DNA from: 1-14-2-50-31-20 sp964617555
GTDB lineage: Bacteria > Bacteroidota > Ignavibacteria > Ignavibacteriales > Melioribacteraceae
Reading direction: 5' to 3'
Assembly: GCA_964617555.1 (NCBI GenBank)
Contig: CAZTYP010000126.1
Location: 1 to 21,925 of the forward strand
DNA length: 21,925 bases
Part shown: positions 7,126-14,812 of the stretch, one piece after another
How positions within the stretch are numbered: position 1 is the stretch's first letter
Layout: each line of letters starts with the position of its first letter
Program-made: the position numbers and the translations under genes
The notes under the pieces: generated by a model
What the model was told of the DNA's origin: nothing
Databases searched by the model: none
The model's input: the letters and a program-made list of their open reading frames with translations, nothing else

Positions 7126-7857
7126 TTATTTTCGTCTTTGTCGTATAACCTCGTATAAAAGAATGCCCGTTGCCACGGAAACATTAAGGGATTGGGTTTT
7201 GCCAAACATCGGAATTTTAACAAGGTAATCGCAATGCTCGGCAACACTGCGTCGTATTCCTTTTTCTTCGTTACCTACAATAATTGCAACTGCACCGGAA
7301 TAATTTTGTGTTGTATATTCACTTGCATTTTTGTCGAGAGCCGAGCCGTAAATCCAAAATCCGTTTTCTTTCAACAGTTCAATTGCTTGGAAAAGATTTG
7401 TAACCCGGGAAATTTTTATGTTGGAAATTGCCCCGGCTGAAGTTTTTGCCACGGTTTCATTTAACGGTGCAGTATTACGTTGTGTAATAATTACACCGTC
7501 AACCCCGCTTGCCTCGGCGGTTCGAAAAATTGCACCCATATTGTGAGTGTCTTGAATTTCATCGAGGATTAAAACAAGAGGATTATTATTCTTTTTTGCT
7601 TCGTTAATTAAACTATCGAGCGACCACAAATTTAAATCGTTAATAAAAGCAATAACCCCTTGCGTGTTAAGCCCTTTTTCGTATTCTTTGAATTTATGCG
7701 ATGCTTGTTGTGAGATTTTAATTCTTCTTTTTTTTGCCGCAACAAGAATGGCATCTATTATTTTACCCTTTTGCCCGAAGGAAATAATAATTCTGTCAAT
7801 TTCTTCTCCGGCATTTATTGCTTCCAACACGGGTTTTCGCCCAATTACTTTTCTCAT
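7126..7857 (-). CDS. rlmB: SpoU/TrmH-family 2'-O-ribose methyltransferase, RlmB type (23S rRNA Gm2251)
   Basis: 243 residues. SAM-dependent methyltransferase of the knotted SPOUT fold; the RlmB type methylates the ribose of G2251 in the 23S rRNA P-loop. The N-terminal domain (about 1-75, starting VIGRKPVLEAI) is the L30e-like RNA-binding module typical of RlmB and TrmH-type enzymes. The catalytic domain has motif 1 LDEIQDTHNMGAIFRTAEASG (98-118; N106, R112, E115), motif 2 IIVGNEEKGI (192-201) and motif 3 IPMFGKTQSLNVSVATGILLYE (215-236), including the conserved N225. It starts 21 bases after the hisS stop and is probably cotranscribed. No GGAG motif precedes the ATG. A mitochondrial-MRM1- or TrmH-like substrate cannot be excluded from sequence alone. 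Confidence 0.88.
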   Translation of the reverse strand: MRKVIGRKPVLEAINAGEEIDRIIISFGQKGKIIDAILVAAKKRRIKISQQASHKFKEYEKGLNTQGVIAFINDLNLWSLDSLINEAKKNNNPLVLILDEIQDTHNMGAIFRTAEASGVDGVIITQRNTAPLNETVAKTSAGAISNIKISRVTNLFQAIELLKENGFWIYGSALDKNASEYTTQNYSGAVAIIVGNEEKGIRRSVAEHCDYLVKIPMFGKTQSLNVSVATGILLYEVIRQRRK

Positions 7858-7878
7858 TTTTTCTCTTGGAATTTGGAG

Positions 7879-9111
7879 TTACACCAATTCGTTTACGGAA
7901 ATCTCTGTTTGCGAACCGTCTTCCATATTTTTAACAACCGCCATACCTCGCTCGTATTCTTCACCGCCAATCATAATAACTTTACGGGCACCTAATTTAT
8001 TAGCTTCTCGCATTTGCGCTTTAACACTGCGTTGGGTATAATCGAATTCTACGGAAAAATTTGCTCGTAATTTTGCTGCTATTTCAAAAACTTTTTTATT
8101 CAATTCCTTATTCAACCGCACAATATAATAATCAAGCTCCGTTTTATATTCTTGCAACACATTTTCGTTTGCCATTGCAAGTAAAATACGTTCCATACCG
8201 GCAGCAAAACCCACCCCCGGCACATCACGTTCACCCAATTGCTTAACCAACAAATCGTAACGCCCGCCGCCACAAAGTGCAGCTTGCGAACCGACACTAC
8301 CGCTTACAAGTTCAAAAGTTGTATGGGTGTAATAGTCTAAGCCTCTAACAAGTTTGGGGTCAACTTCGTAAGGAACCCCCGCGGAAAGGAGGAGTTGCTT
8401 AACTTCTTCAAAATGCTCAAGAGACTCGTTATCCAAATGCTCAATTAACAACGGAGCGTTTTCCATTATTTTTTTATCTCGCTCATCTTTGCTGTCGAAA
8501 AGACGCAATATATTTGACTCGTATCTTTTTTTACTCTCTTCGGAGAGTTCGTTTAATTTATCGGCTAAATATTCTTTAAGTAAATTCTTATAATTTTCTC
8601 TTGAGGAAGGAACACCGAGAGAATTTATTTTTACGGTAAAGTTAGAAAGTCCTAACGTTTTTAAGATTTGGTAGGCAAGCAAAATCATTTCGGCATCCAA
8701 AGCGGCGCTTGTGCTGCCAAGAGCTTCGGCACCAAATTGATGGAACTGTCTGAAGCGGCCGGCTTGCGGGCGTTCTTGCCGGAACATGGGGGAAATATAA
8801 AATAGTTTGTTCAACTGACTTTGTTTGTCGAGAGAATGTTCCAACAATGCACGCACAACAGAAGCCGTCATTTCCGGCTTAAGGGTAATGCTGGTTTCAC
8901 TTCTATCTAAAAAAGTGTACATCTCTTTACTTACAATATCGGTTGATTCGCCGATACCGCGACTGAATAAACGGGTTTCCTCAAATATAGGGGTTCTTAT
9001 TTCCTTATAGTTAAAGGAGTTCATTATCTTGCGAACAGTGTTTTCCAGAAAATACCAATTCCGTATTTCATTGGGCAAAATATCTTTGGTCCCTGTAATT
9101 GCTTTAATCAT
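7879..9111 (-). CDS. hisS: Histidyl-tRNA synthetase
   Basis: 410 residues, normal for bacterial HisRS. Class II synthetase that charges tRNA-His. Visible signatures: the N-terminal GTKDILPNE, motif 1 region (about 36-60), motif 2 FRQERPQAGRFRQFHQFGAE (110-129), the HisRS-specific HisA motif LVRGLDYYTHTTFE (254-267), HisB around ALCGGGRYDLL (278-288) and motif 3 GVGFAAGMERILLAM (299-313, R308). The anticodon-binding domain covers about 325-410 and is complete. The gene lies 22 bases after the PTS-type gene and 21 bases before rlmB, so the three are probably one operon. No Shine-Dalgarno is seen at the ATG. Confidence 0.97.
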   Translation of the reverse strand: MIKAITGTKDILPNEIRNWYFLENTVRKIMNSFNYKEIRTPIFEETRLFSRGIGESTDIVSKEMYTFLDRSETSITLKPEMTASVVRALLEHSLDKQSQLNKLFYISPMFRQERPQAGRFRQFHQFGAEALGSTSAALDAEMILLAYQILKTLGLSNFTVKINSLGVPSSRENYKNLLKEYLADKLNELSEESKKRYESNILRLFDSKDERDKKIMENAPLLIEHLDNESLEHFEEVKQLLLSAGVPYEVDPKLVRGLDYYTHTTFELVSGSVGSQAALCGGGRYDLLVKQLGERDVPGVGFAAGMERILLAMANENVLQEYKTELDYYIVRLNKELNKKVFEIAAKLRANFSVEFDYTQRSVKAQMREANKLGARKVIMIGGEEYERGMAVVKNMEDGSQTEISVNELV

Positions 9112-9133
9112 AGTATATATCGGTTTGTTTTAA

Positions 9134-9607
9134 TTATGAAAGTTCCAAATATTTGCTTTCTTCTTCTTCAAAGATTTTAAGCACCTCTTCAGCGGTTTGG
9201 CATTCCGATAAATTTTCCCGAATATTTTCCTTGCTCATTATTCTGGAAACTCGGCTCAACATTTTTATGTGTTGTGCAACTGCATCTTCTTGTCCTACCA
9301 ACAAAAAGATTAAATTAACGGGTAGGTTGTCTAGCGCTTCAAAGTCGATGGGATTTTTCAAAACTCCAAACCCCGCAACCATTCCGGTTACCATATCGGT
9401 TTTACCATGTGGTATTGCAAATCCTTCGCCAACACCGGTAGACATAATTTTTTCACGTTCTAAAACTACAGTTCGCACGGCTTCAACATCACGCACACGC
9501 TCATCACCTACAAAAGTATCAAGCAACTCATTAATAACTTCTGTTTTTGTTGTTCCTTTAAAACCTATAATAATATTCTCGGGTTTTAGTATTTCAATAA
9601 TCCTCAT
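9134..9607 (-). CDS. PTS EIIA-type (PtsN/Ntr or fructose-family) phosphocarrier domain protein
   Basis: 157 residues from the chosen ATG; a single EIIA domain. These proteins accept a phosphate from HPr/NPr on histidine. Stand-alone copies far from sugar permeases are usually regulatory (PtsN-like). The phosphorylation site is H67 in GVGEGFAIPHGKT; the second conserved histidine is H113 in DAVAQHIKMLSRV. The open frame extends 10 codons upstream to a TTG, but the predicted promoter's -7 box (9635-9642) overlaps that TTG, so ATG 9607 is the better start. No EIIB, EIIC or HPr gene is nearby. It is the first gene of the hisS-rlmB group, 22 bases before hisS. Its role here, sugar uptake or regulation, cannot be told from the sequence. 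Confidence 0.85.
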   Translation of the reverse strand: MRIIEILKPENIIIGFKGTTKTEVINELLDTFVGDERVRDVEAVRTVVLEREKIMSTGVGEGFAIPHGKTDMVTGMVAGFGVLKNPIDFEALDNLPVNLIFLLVGQEDAVAQHIKMLSRVSRIMSKENIRENLSECQTAEEVLKIFEEEESKYLELS

Positions 9608-9634
9608 TTTGCATAACTCTTTATTTTGAATTAA

Positions 9635-9665
9635 CAAATTTAATGAAGCCGTTTATGGATTACAA
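9635..9665 (-). promoter_or_regulatory. Promoter of the EIIA-hisS-rlmB operon (TTG-N20-TAAATTTG)
   Basis: Minus-strand TTG (9665-9663), 20 bases, then TAAATTTG (9642-9635), a perfect match to TAnnTTTG. Transcription should start near 9628, about 20 bases before ATG 9607. Confidence 0.72.
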
Positions 9666-9707
9666 TTATTCTGTTTTAATTTCGGAAAAAAGATTTTAAT
9701 AATTTGC

Positions 9708-9738
9708 TTGCCTCAATAAATACATTCCCTTAATTTAG
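9708..9738 (+). promoter_or_regulatory. Promoter of the 566-residue Rossmann protein (TTG-N20-TAATTTAG)
   Basis: TTG (9708-9710), 20 bases, then TAATTTAG (9731-9738), 7 of 8 matches to TAnnTTTG. It sits 32 bases before the ATG at 9771 and is divergent from the EIIA promoter in the same 163-base spacer. Confidence 0.6.
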
Positions 9739-9770
9739 TTCTATAAGTAAAATTATAACGAGGTCAATTT

Positions 9771-11471
9771 ATGGATATCAAAAAAAAAACCGTTCTTCTT
9801 TTCGGAGGGTGGGGACTTGTAGGAAACAGTCTTTCCAGAAAATTAATTATCGAAAAACCTAAACGAATTATTATTGCGTCATTAAAACAATCTGAAGCTG
9901 AAGAGCAAGTGGCAAATTTGAAAAGAGACTATCCTCATTTACCTGATGATTATTTTATTCCGTGGTGGGGAAATATTTTTGTGCGTAACGATTTTAAAGA
10001 TATTAACCGCATGGAATTATTAGAGAGAGAAGAAACCCGCAGAGCTTTACTTCATGATACCATGGACGAACTTAATGCCGAGATATTACATAGTTCCGCC
10101 ATATACAATGTGCTTTCAAAATATAAACCCGATATAATTATAGATAGTGTTAATGCGGCTACCGGAATTGCTTATCAGGATATATATACAATGTATCGCG
10201 ACATTAAAAAGAAAATAGAGGCAAATCCTACAACGGAATCCCTTATTGCCGAAACCGAGAAGTTAATGTGTAATCAATACATACCGCAATTAATCAGACA
10301 TATTCAAATTCTTTATGCATCAATGTACGAATTCGGGACAAAAATGTACGTTAAAATAGGCACAAGCGGTACGGGGGGTATGGGGCTTAATATTCCTTAC
10401 ACACACAGCGAGGAAAAACCCTCGCGTGTTCTGTTAAGCAAGTCTTCCGTTGCCGGTGCTCATACTCTTCTTCTTTTTTTAATGGGAAGAACTCCCGACG
10501 GACCTATCACAAAAGAGATAAAACCTACGGCGGCAATAGCCTGGAAAAAAATTGTATATGGCGAAGTAAAAAAAGGGGGTAAATCCATTGAACTTGTTGA
10601 CATTCCTTTGGAACATGCTCTTGAATTAAAAGACAATTTAAAATTAAAGTTAGATAAACCGTTTGAAACGACCGGTAAAAATCTTAAATCTGTCTTTATA
10701 GATACAGGGGAAAACGGCACTTTTTCTCGTGGCGAATTCGAAGCAATAACATCGCAAGGACAAATGGAATACGTTACTCCCGAAGAGATTGCACAAGCAA
10801 TTATTTATGAGGTGAAAGGAGGAAACACCGGACACGATATCATTAATGCTCTGGATAATGCTACCATGGAACCGACATACCGTGCGGGATTTATGCAAAA
10901 CTATGCCGTAAAAAAATTGGAACAATTGGAAAATGAATATGGCACGGAAAGTATTGCCTTTGAATTATTAGGACCTCCGAGGCTGTCGAAATTATTGCAT
11001 GAAATCAATCTTCTACGCCATGTATTCCCCACAATGAAAGAAATTATTAATGCCAATTCCGCAACCCTTTCCGAAAAAGTTTTTATGCTGCTGAAAGACA
11101 ATAATAAACTTCGCAGCGAAATTATTTCAATAGGAATACCGATTTTGTATCCCGACGGAAAATCCTTGCTGCGCGGCAACTTAATGAAAATTCCTCCCTA
11201 CCGCGGAGAAGATTCGATTGAAATTTCGAAAGAAAAAATTGATATGTGGGCAAATGACGGATGGGTGGACTTACGAGAATCGAATATGAAAAGATGGCAA
11301 AAACGTCTTAATGATTTAATTGAAGAAGCAGGATCAATTCCGGAAGATGATACAAGTTCAATGCATTTGCGTAACAAAGAGTACTGGAATAACTTTGAAT
11401 CAATTGATATAGGCAAAGTGGTAAGTTGGATCTTTATTCATGAGGAACACGGATTAAGAATGAAAGCTTAA
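9771..11471 (+). CDS. Large NAD(P)-binding Rossmann-fold protein (SDR-like), function unknown
   Basis: 566 residues. The N-terminus is a textbook dinucleotide-binding fold: KKKTVLLFGGWGLVGNSLSRKL with G12-x-x-G15-x-x-G18, as in extended short-chain dehydrogenases/epimerases. Later strand motifs fit the same fold: YKPDIIIDSVNAATGIAYQ (118-136) and YVKIGTSGTGGMGLNIPYT (193-211), the latter where the SDR active-site strand and substrate loop would be. Twice the length of a classic SDR, with about 300 residues of mostly helical C-terminal sequence ending GKVVSWIFIHEEHGLRMK, which I cannot assign. No signal peptide or membrane helix. A GAGG Shine-Dalgarno (AACGAGGTC) lies 7 bases before the ATG. 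It stands alone: divergent promoter on the left, tRNA-Arg 92 bases to the right. The substrate cannot be inferred. Confidence 0.8.
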   Translation: MDIKKKTVLLFGGWGLVGNSLSRKLIIEKPKRIIIASLKQSEAEEQVANLKRDYPHLPDDYFIPWWGNIFVRNDFKDINRMELLEREETRRALLHDTMDELNAEILHSSAIYNVLSKYKPDIIIDSVNAATGIAYQDIYTMYRDIKKKIEANPTTESLIAETEKLMCNQYIPQLIRHIQILYASMYEFGTKMYVKIGTSGTGGMGLNIPYTHSEEKPSRVLLSKSSVAGAHTLLLFLMGRTPDGPITKEIKPTAAIAWKKIVYGEVKKGGKSIELVDIPLEHALELKDNLKLKLDKPFETTGKNLKSVFIDTGENGTFSRGEFEAITSQGQMEYVTPEEIAQAIIYEVKGGNTGHDIINALDNATMEPTYRAGFMQNYAVKKLEQLENEYGTESIAFELLGPPRLSKLLHEINLLRHVFPTMKEIINANSATLSEKVFMLLKDNNKLRSEIISIGIPILYPDGKSLLRGNLMKIPPYRGEDSIEISKEKIDMWANDGWVDLRESNMKRWQKRLNDLIEEAGSIPEDDTSSMHLRNKEYWNNFESIDIGKVVSWIFIHEEHGLRMKA

Positions 11472-11563
11472 TAAAATTATTTCTGTCAATCAAATTTATT
11501 ATATTTCGGAACATTTTTTGATGCGATAATTTTTTATCAGTTATTTAATTTGCTTTTTGTTCT

Positions 11564-11637
11564 GCCCCGGTAGCTCAGCAGGATAGAGCGTCGGTTTCCT
11601 AAACCGCAGGTCGGAGGTTCGAATCCTCTCCGGGGTA
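11564..11637 (+). tRNA. tRNA-Arg (anticodon CCT)
   Basis: 74 bases folding as a cloverleaf: acceptor GCCCCGG/CCGGGGT, D stem GCTC/GAGC, anticodon stem TCGGT/ACCGC (one T-C mismatch-type position at its base) with loop TTCCTAA (anticodon CCT), T arm GGAGG-TTCGAAT-CCTCT, discriminator A. The first acceptor pair is G-U (G1-U72). The 3' CCA is not encoded. It reads AGG codons. The strong antisense open frame across this tRNA is an artefact. Confidence 0.95.
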
Positions 11638-11666
11638 CAATATATACATCCGGTTGGTTATATAGA

Positions 11667-11688
11667 GAAAAGTTTAATAGAACTTTTC
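11667..11688 (+). terminator. Hairpin downstream of tRNA-Arg, possible terminator
   Basis: GAAAAGTT-TAATAG-AACTTTTC is a perfect 8-bp stem with a 6-base loop, 29 bases after the tRNA. Flanking ATCCGG (11648-11653) and CCGGAT (11688-11693) could form an alternative outer stem. The T-run after it (ATAATTTTA) is weak and displaced, so termination is uncertain. Confidence 0.4.
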
Positions 11689-11903
11689 CGGATAATTTTA
11701 CTAAACAATTTAAAGGATACAATTCATAAAAAACCAAATCTACAAAACATTTTATCTCTCGGGAAATTATCTGCTTTAAAAATTTTGGAATTAAGATAAA
11801 CAGCCGTTTAATAATTTTTAGTCGGTACGTCGGTTCCTATTCTTTTTTATCGCAATAACTCGGCAAAACATACACGCCGCAGCAAAATTTAATAAGGTAA
11901 GTT

Positions 11904-11936
11904 TGTAGAATCGCGCAGAAATTTTAGCATTCTACA
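11904..11936. repeat. Inverted repeat TGTAGAAT...ATTCTACA
   Basis: Perfect 8-bp arms separated by 17 bases, 150 bases upstream of the CNB-STAS gene. It could be an operator with half-sites about two helical turns apart, or an RNA hairpin if transcribed. Confidence 0.35.
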
Positions 11937-12029
11937 TATATAGTATTTAAATTTGCCATATAAAAATTTTTAGAAAAATTTCCCCGTTTTTTAATCGGAG
12001 AAAAAATCTTTTTTTTATTCAAATAATTC

Positions 12030-12062
12030 TTGTATTTTTAGAAACAGAATGCATTATTTTTA
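12030..12062 (+). promoter_or_regulatory. Possible promoter of the CNB-coiled coil-STAS gene
   Basis: TTG (12030-12032), 22 bases, then TATTTTTA (12055-12062), 7 of 8 matches to TAnnTTTG but with a longer spacer than the other promoters here. A TATAAT also occurs 12 bases before the ATG at 12086; if that is the -10, the transcript would be nearly leaderless. No Shine-Dalgarno precedes the ATG. Confidence 0.3.
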
Positions 12063-12085
12063 TTAAACTTGCTATAATCAGTAAT

Positions 12086-14755
12086 ATGGACTTACTTCTT
12101 CAGAACAAATTATTTAAAAACACTCAATTTAACAACGATTTGTTAAGTGAGTTTAATTTAATTAATAAAAGTTTTGCCGAAGGAAAAACAATTTTTAAAG
12201 AAAATGAAGCTACGACAAGTTTATTTTTAATTATTTCAGGACAAGTAAACCTTATTACCCATCAAAAATTAGAATCGGAAGAGTCTAATTCTATTGTTGT
12301 TTCGGACGGAGATTTTTTCGGTTACGACGAACATTATTATTCCGTACCCCGTAAATCGAGAGCTGTTGCATTGACAAAAACCGAGTTGATTCAAATTTCG
12401 ATGGAGGAACTTAACAATTTAATTCTTAAGGATTGGACAATTATTGATAATTTAAAAGAAAATATTCATTTCCATTTCCTTTTTGAGAATGAGAATAAAG
12501 TTGAACAAATAGAAAAAGATATTGATAAAAAGAGAGAAAAAGAAGAAACCAATCTTACCGATGAAGAATATTCCGATATTCAACTAAAAATTGCAAAAGA
12601 GAAAGAGCTTGCCGAAAAAGAGATAGAAAACAGATTTGCAAAACTTAATCAAAAAGAAGAGGAACTTAATAAACTACGAGAATCTTTACATCGTGAAAAA
12701 CTTTTTGCCGAAAAGACATTACAGGAAGAGATTGCCGAATTAGAGAAAAAAGAACAATCGATTTTACTAAATGAACGCTCGCTGGAAAAAGAGAAAAAGT
12801 TTGCCGAACAAACACTTAAAGAAGAATTAAACAAACTAAAAGAAAAAGAGAAGGAATTAGAGAATAAAAACAAACTGATTGAAGACGAAAAGAAACTTTT
12901 GAATAATTCTATTGAAAAAGCAAAAGAACTTGCTTTGAAAGAGATAGAATTAATGAAGCAATCAAAAAAAATATCCAGTCAGGCAAAACATGTTGATGAA
13001 ATTCTGAAAAAGGAAAAAGAACTTAAGGAAAAAGAAGAAGAAATTAATAAACGATTACGCGAGTTCGAAAAAGAGAAAGAGATTGTCAAAAAGAATAATG
13101 AACTTAAACAAGAATTAGAGGCAAGAGAAAAAGAACTTGATCAAAAATTCCAAGAACTTGAAGAGAAAAAAGCCGCTATTGAAAACGCTCTTAACAAAGA
13201 GAAAAATTTAAGTAAAAAAGAATCCGAATTAAAAAATCTTGAAGAGCAATTAAAACTTCGTGAAAAAATATTCAACGAAGAAAAAGAACGAATGGAAGCG
13301 GAGTTCCAAGAAAAGATTAAAACTTTAGAAGAAAAGAAGCAAAAATTTAATGAATTAACATTAAAAGAAGAATCCTTAACTAAATTGGAAAAAGAATTAA
13401 ACGATAAACTACAAGATTTAGAAAAGGAAAAACAAAAGATTCAATTAGAACAGAAAATAAAGGAAGAAATTTTTGCTAAAAAAGAAGAAGAGCTAAACAA
13501 AACTTTAACCAAAGAAGAAAAACTTGCTCAATTTGAAAAAGAATTGGAAAAACGGGCAAAACAACTTGAAGAAGAGAAACAAAAAGTTGAAGAACAGCTT
13601 GTTTTAAAAGAGACGGAACTTGAAAACGAAAAAGCAAGAATTGCTCAGTTAAACCAACTTGAATTGGAAAAAGCAAAAAAGGAATTTGAAAACAAGCAAA
13701 AAGATTTTCAAAAAGAAAAATTAGAAATAGAGAAAAAACTTAAAGACCTTGAATCAAAGCAAAACGAATTAAATGAAGAACGTTCTGCCGAAGAAAAAAT
13801 TGCTCTGTTCGAAAAAGAATGGAAAGAAAAAGAAGCTCAATTAAAAAAAGAAAAATTTGAAGCGGAACGGGAACTGGAAATAAAACTTAAAGAACTTCAA
13901 GAAAAAGAAACCGCTTTGGATCTTGCTTTGAAAAAAGAGAAAGAACTTGCGGAATTGGAACAAACCTTAAAAAAACGAGCCGAAGAACTTGAGAAAAAAG
14001 AACTCCTTTCTGCGGATACTTTGCGAATGCAAATGAAAATTCTTGAAAAGAAAGAAAAAGAATTAGCCGAAAGAGAAAAAGAGATTGAAAAAGAAAGAAT
14101 TTATTCCGAAAAGATTTTGCAACAAGAAGCCGAAATTATTGAACAACGCGAAATGGAGTTAATTAAAGAACGCAAAGAATTATTAAAATCCAAAATAAAG
14201 CAGAAAGATGATTTTATCCACGAGAAAACGCATCTCGAAATGGATAAAACCAATATAGATATGGAGTTAAACAAAGTAAATGAAGTACGCTCCGAAATTG
14301 AAGCAACCGTAATTACCGAAAACGAAACAAATACTACAACGCATGTTTTTCACGACGATAAACTTCCTCCGCTTCCGCCAGAATTGAATATTGAAAGAGA
14401 CTTAACACAAAACTTTCAACACATAATATACGAATTTATTTCGGTTGTTCTTGTTAATCTCTCCCGATGCACTTCCGATAAAGCGGTTGATTTTAAAAAC
14501 TTCTTGAACGAAGTTTTTGAAAGCAATAGTAAAAAAGTTATTTTGGATGTGTCTTACTCAGAGTTTCTCGATTCTACTTTCCTTGGCGTGATGGTTGCTT
14601 TCTTGAAACAACTGCGACGCGACGACAGAGAAATGAAAGTTGTTGTTGAACTTTCCAAAATGACAACCACCACCTTTATTTTATCCGGCTTAGACAGAGT
14701 GTTTTCTTTAGAAGAAAATATTAATACGGCTTTCTATAATTTTTACAACGATTAA
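12086..14755 (+). CDS. Cyclic-nucleotide-binding-like / long coiled-coil / STAS domain protein
   Basis: 889 residues with three visible parts. (1) Residues about 15-130 resemble a CAP/cNMP-binding beta-roll: FAEGKTIFKENEATTSLFLIISGQVNLI, then DGDFFGYDEHYYSVPRKSRAVAL. The phosphate-binding cassette is degenerate: F78-G79 is followed by Y, not the usual E, though R92-A93 remains, so cNMP binding is doubtful. (2) Residues about 135-760 are an almost unbroken K/E-rich coiled coil, on the order of 600 residues (up to about 90 nm if fully helical). (3) Residues about 777-889 are a STAS domain like anti-sigma-factor antagonists: KVILDVSYSEFLDSTFLGVMVAFLK, with S830 at the position phosphorylated in SpoIIAA-type proteins, then VVVELSKMTTTTFILSGLDRVF. 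No membrane helix or signal peptide. It probably links a sensory head and a partner-switching module over a long distance. The transporter gene follows by 57 bases. Function is unknown. Confidence 0.82.
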   Translation: MDLLLQNKLFKNTQFNNDLLSEFNLINKSFAEGKTIFKENEATTSLFLIISGQVNLITHQKLESEESNSIVVSDGDFFGYDEHYYSVPRKSRAVALTKTELIQISMEELNNLILKDWTIIDNLKENIHFHFLFENENKVEQIEKDIDKKREKEETNLTDEEYSDIQLKIAKEKELAEKEIENRFAKLNQKEEELNKLRESLHREKLFAEKTLQEEIAELEKKEQSILLNERSLEKEKKFAEQTLKEELNKLKEKEKELENKNKLIEDEKKLLNNSIEKAKELALKEIELMKQSKKISSQAKHVDEILKKEKELKEKEEEINKRLREFEKEKEIVKKNNELKQELEAREKELDQKFQELEEKKAAIENALNKEKNLSKKESELKNLEEQLKLREKIFNEEKERMEAEFQEKIKTLEEKKQKFNELTLKEESLTKLEKELNDKLQDLEKEKQKIQLEQKIKEEIFAKKEEELNKTLTKEEKLAQFEKELEKRAKQLEEEKQKVEEQLVLKETELENEKARIAQLNQLELEKAKKEFENKQKDFQKEKLEIEKKLKDLESKQNELNEERSAEEKIALFEKEWKEKEAQLKKEKFEAERELEIKLKELQEKETALDLALKKEKELAELEQTLKKRAEELEKKELLSADTLRMQMKILEKKEKELAEREKEIEKERIYSEKILQQEAEIIEQREMELIKERKELLKSKIKQKDDFIHEKTHLEMDKTNIDMELNKVNEVRSEIEATVITENETNTTTHVFHDDKLPPLPPELNIERDLTQNFQHIIYEFISVVLVNLSRCTSDKAVDFKNFLNEVFESNSKKVILDVSYSEFLDSTFLGVMVAFLKQLRRDDREMKVVVELSKMTTTTFILSGLDRVFSLEENINTAFYNFYND

Positions 14756-14812
14756 ATTTATTTAAATAAATATTCCCTATATTTATTCCTCGATTACCAA
14801 CAAATCTTAAAA

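Larger units (their letters stand above)
11638..12085 (+). other. Non-coding spacer between tRNA-Arg and the CNB-STAS gene
   Basis: 448 bases with no credible gene on either strand. It holds two inverted repeats (11667-11688 and 11904-11936), several A/T runs, and a possible promoter close to 12086. No repeat family, IS end or second tRNA was recognised. Confidence 0.6.

Noticed and set aside
9153..9629. 158-codon plus-strand frame over the EIIA gene
   Set aside because: Antisense shadow with serine-rich translation; the EIIA active-site motif is on the minus strand.
9608..9637. TTG start of the EIIA gene, ten codons upstream of ATG 9607
   Set aside because: It overlaps the predicted promoter -7 box and would add residues that the EIIA family does not need.
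11537..11737. 66-codon minus-strand frame with RRGFEPPTCGLGNRRS
   Set aside because: It is antisense to tRNA-Arg; this is the well-known spurious translation of a reversed tRNA gene.
12600..14250. Repetitive GAAAAAGAA-type DNA within the CNB-STAS gene, as a possible tandem repeat or CRISPR-like array
   Set aside because: The repetition comes from Lys/Glu codons of the coiled coil; units vary in length and sequence and there are no constant repeats with unique spacers.
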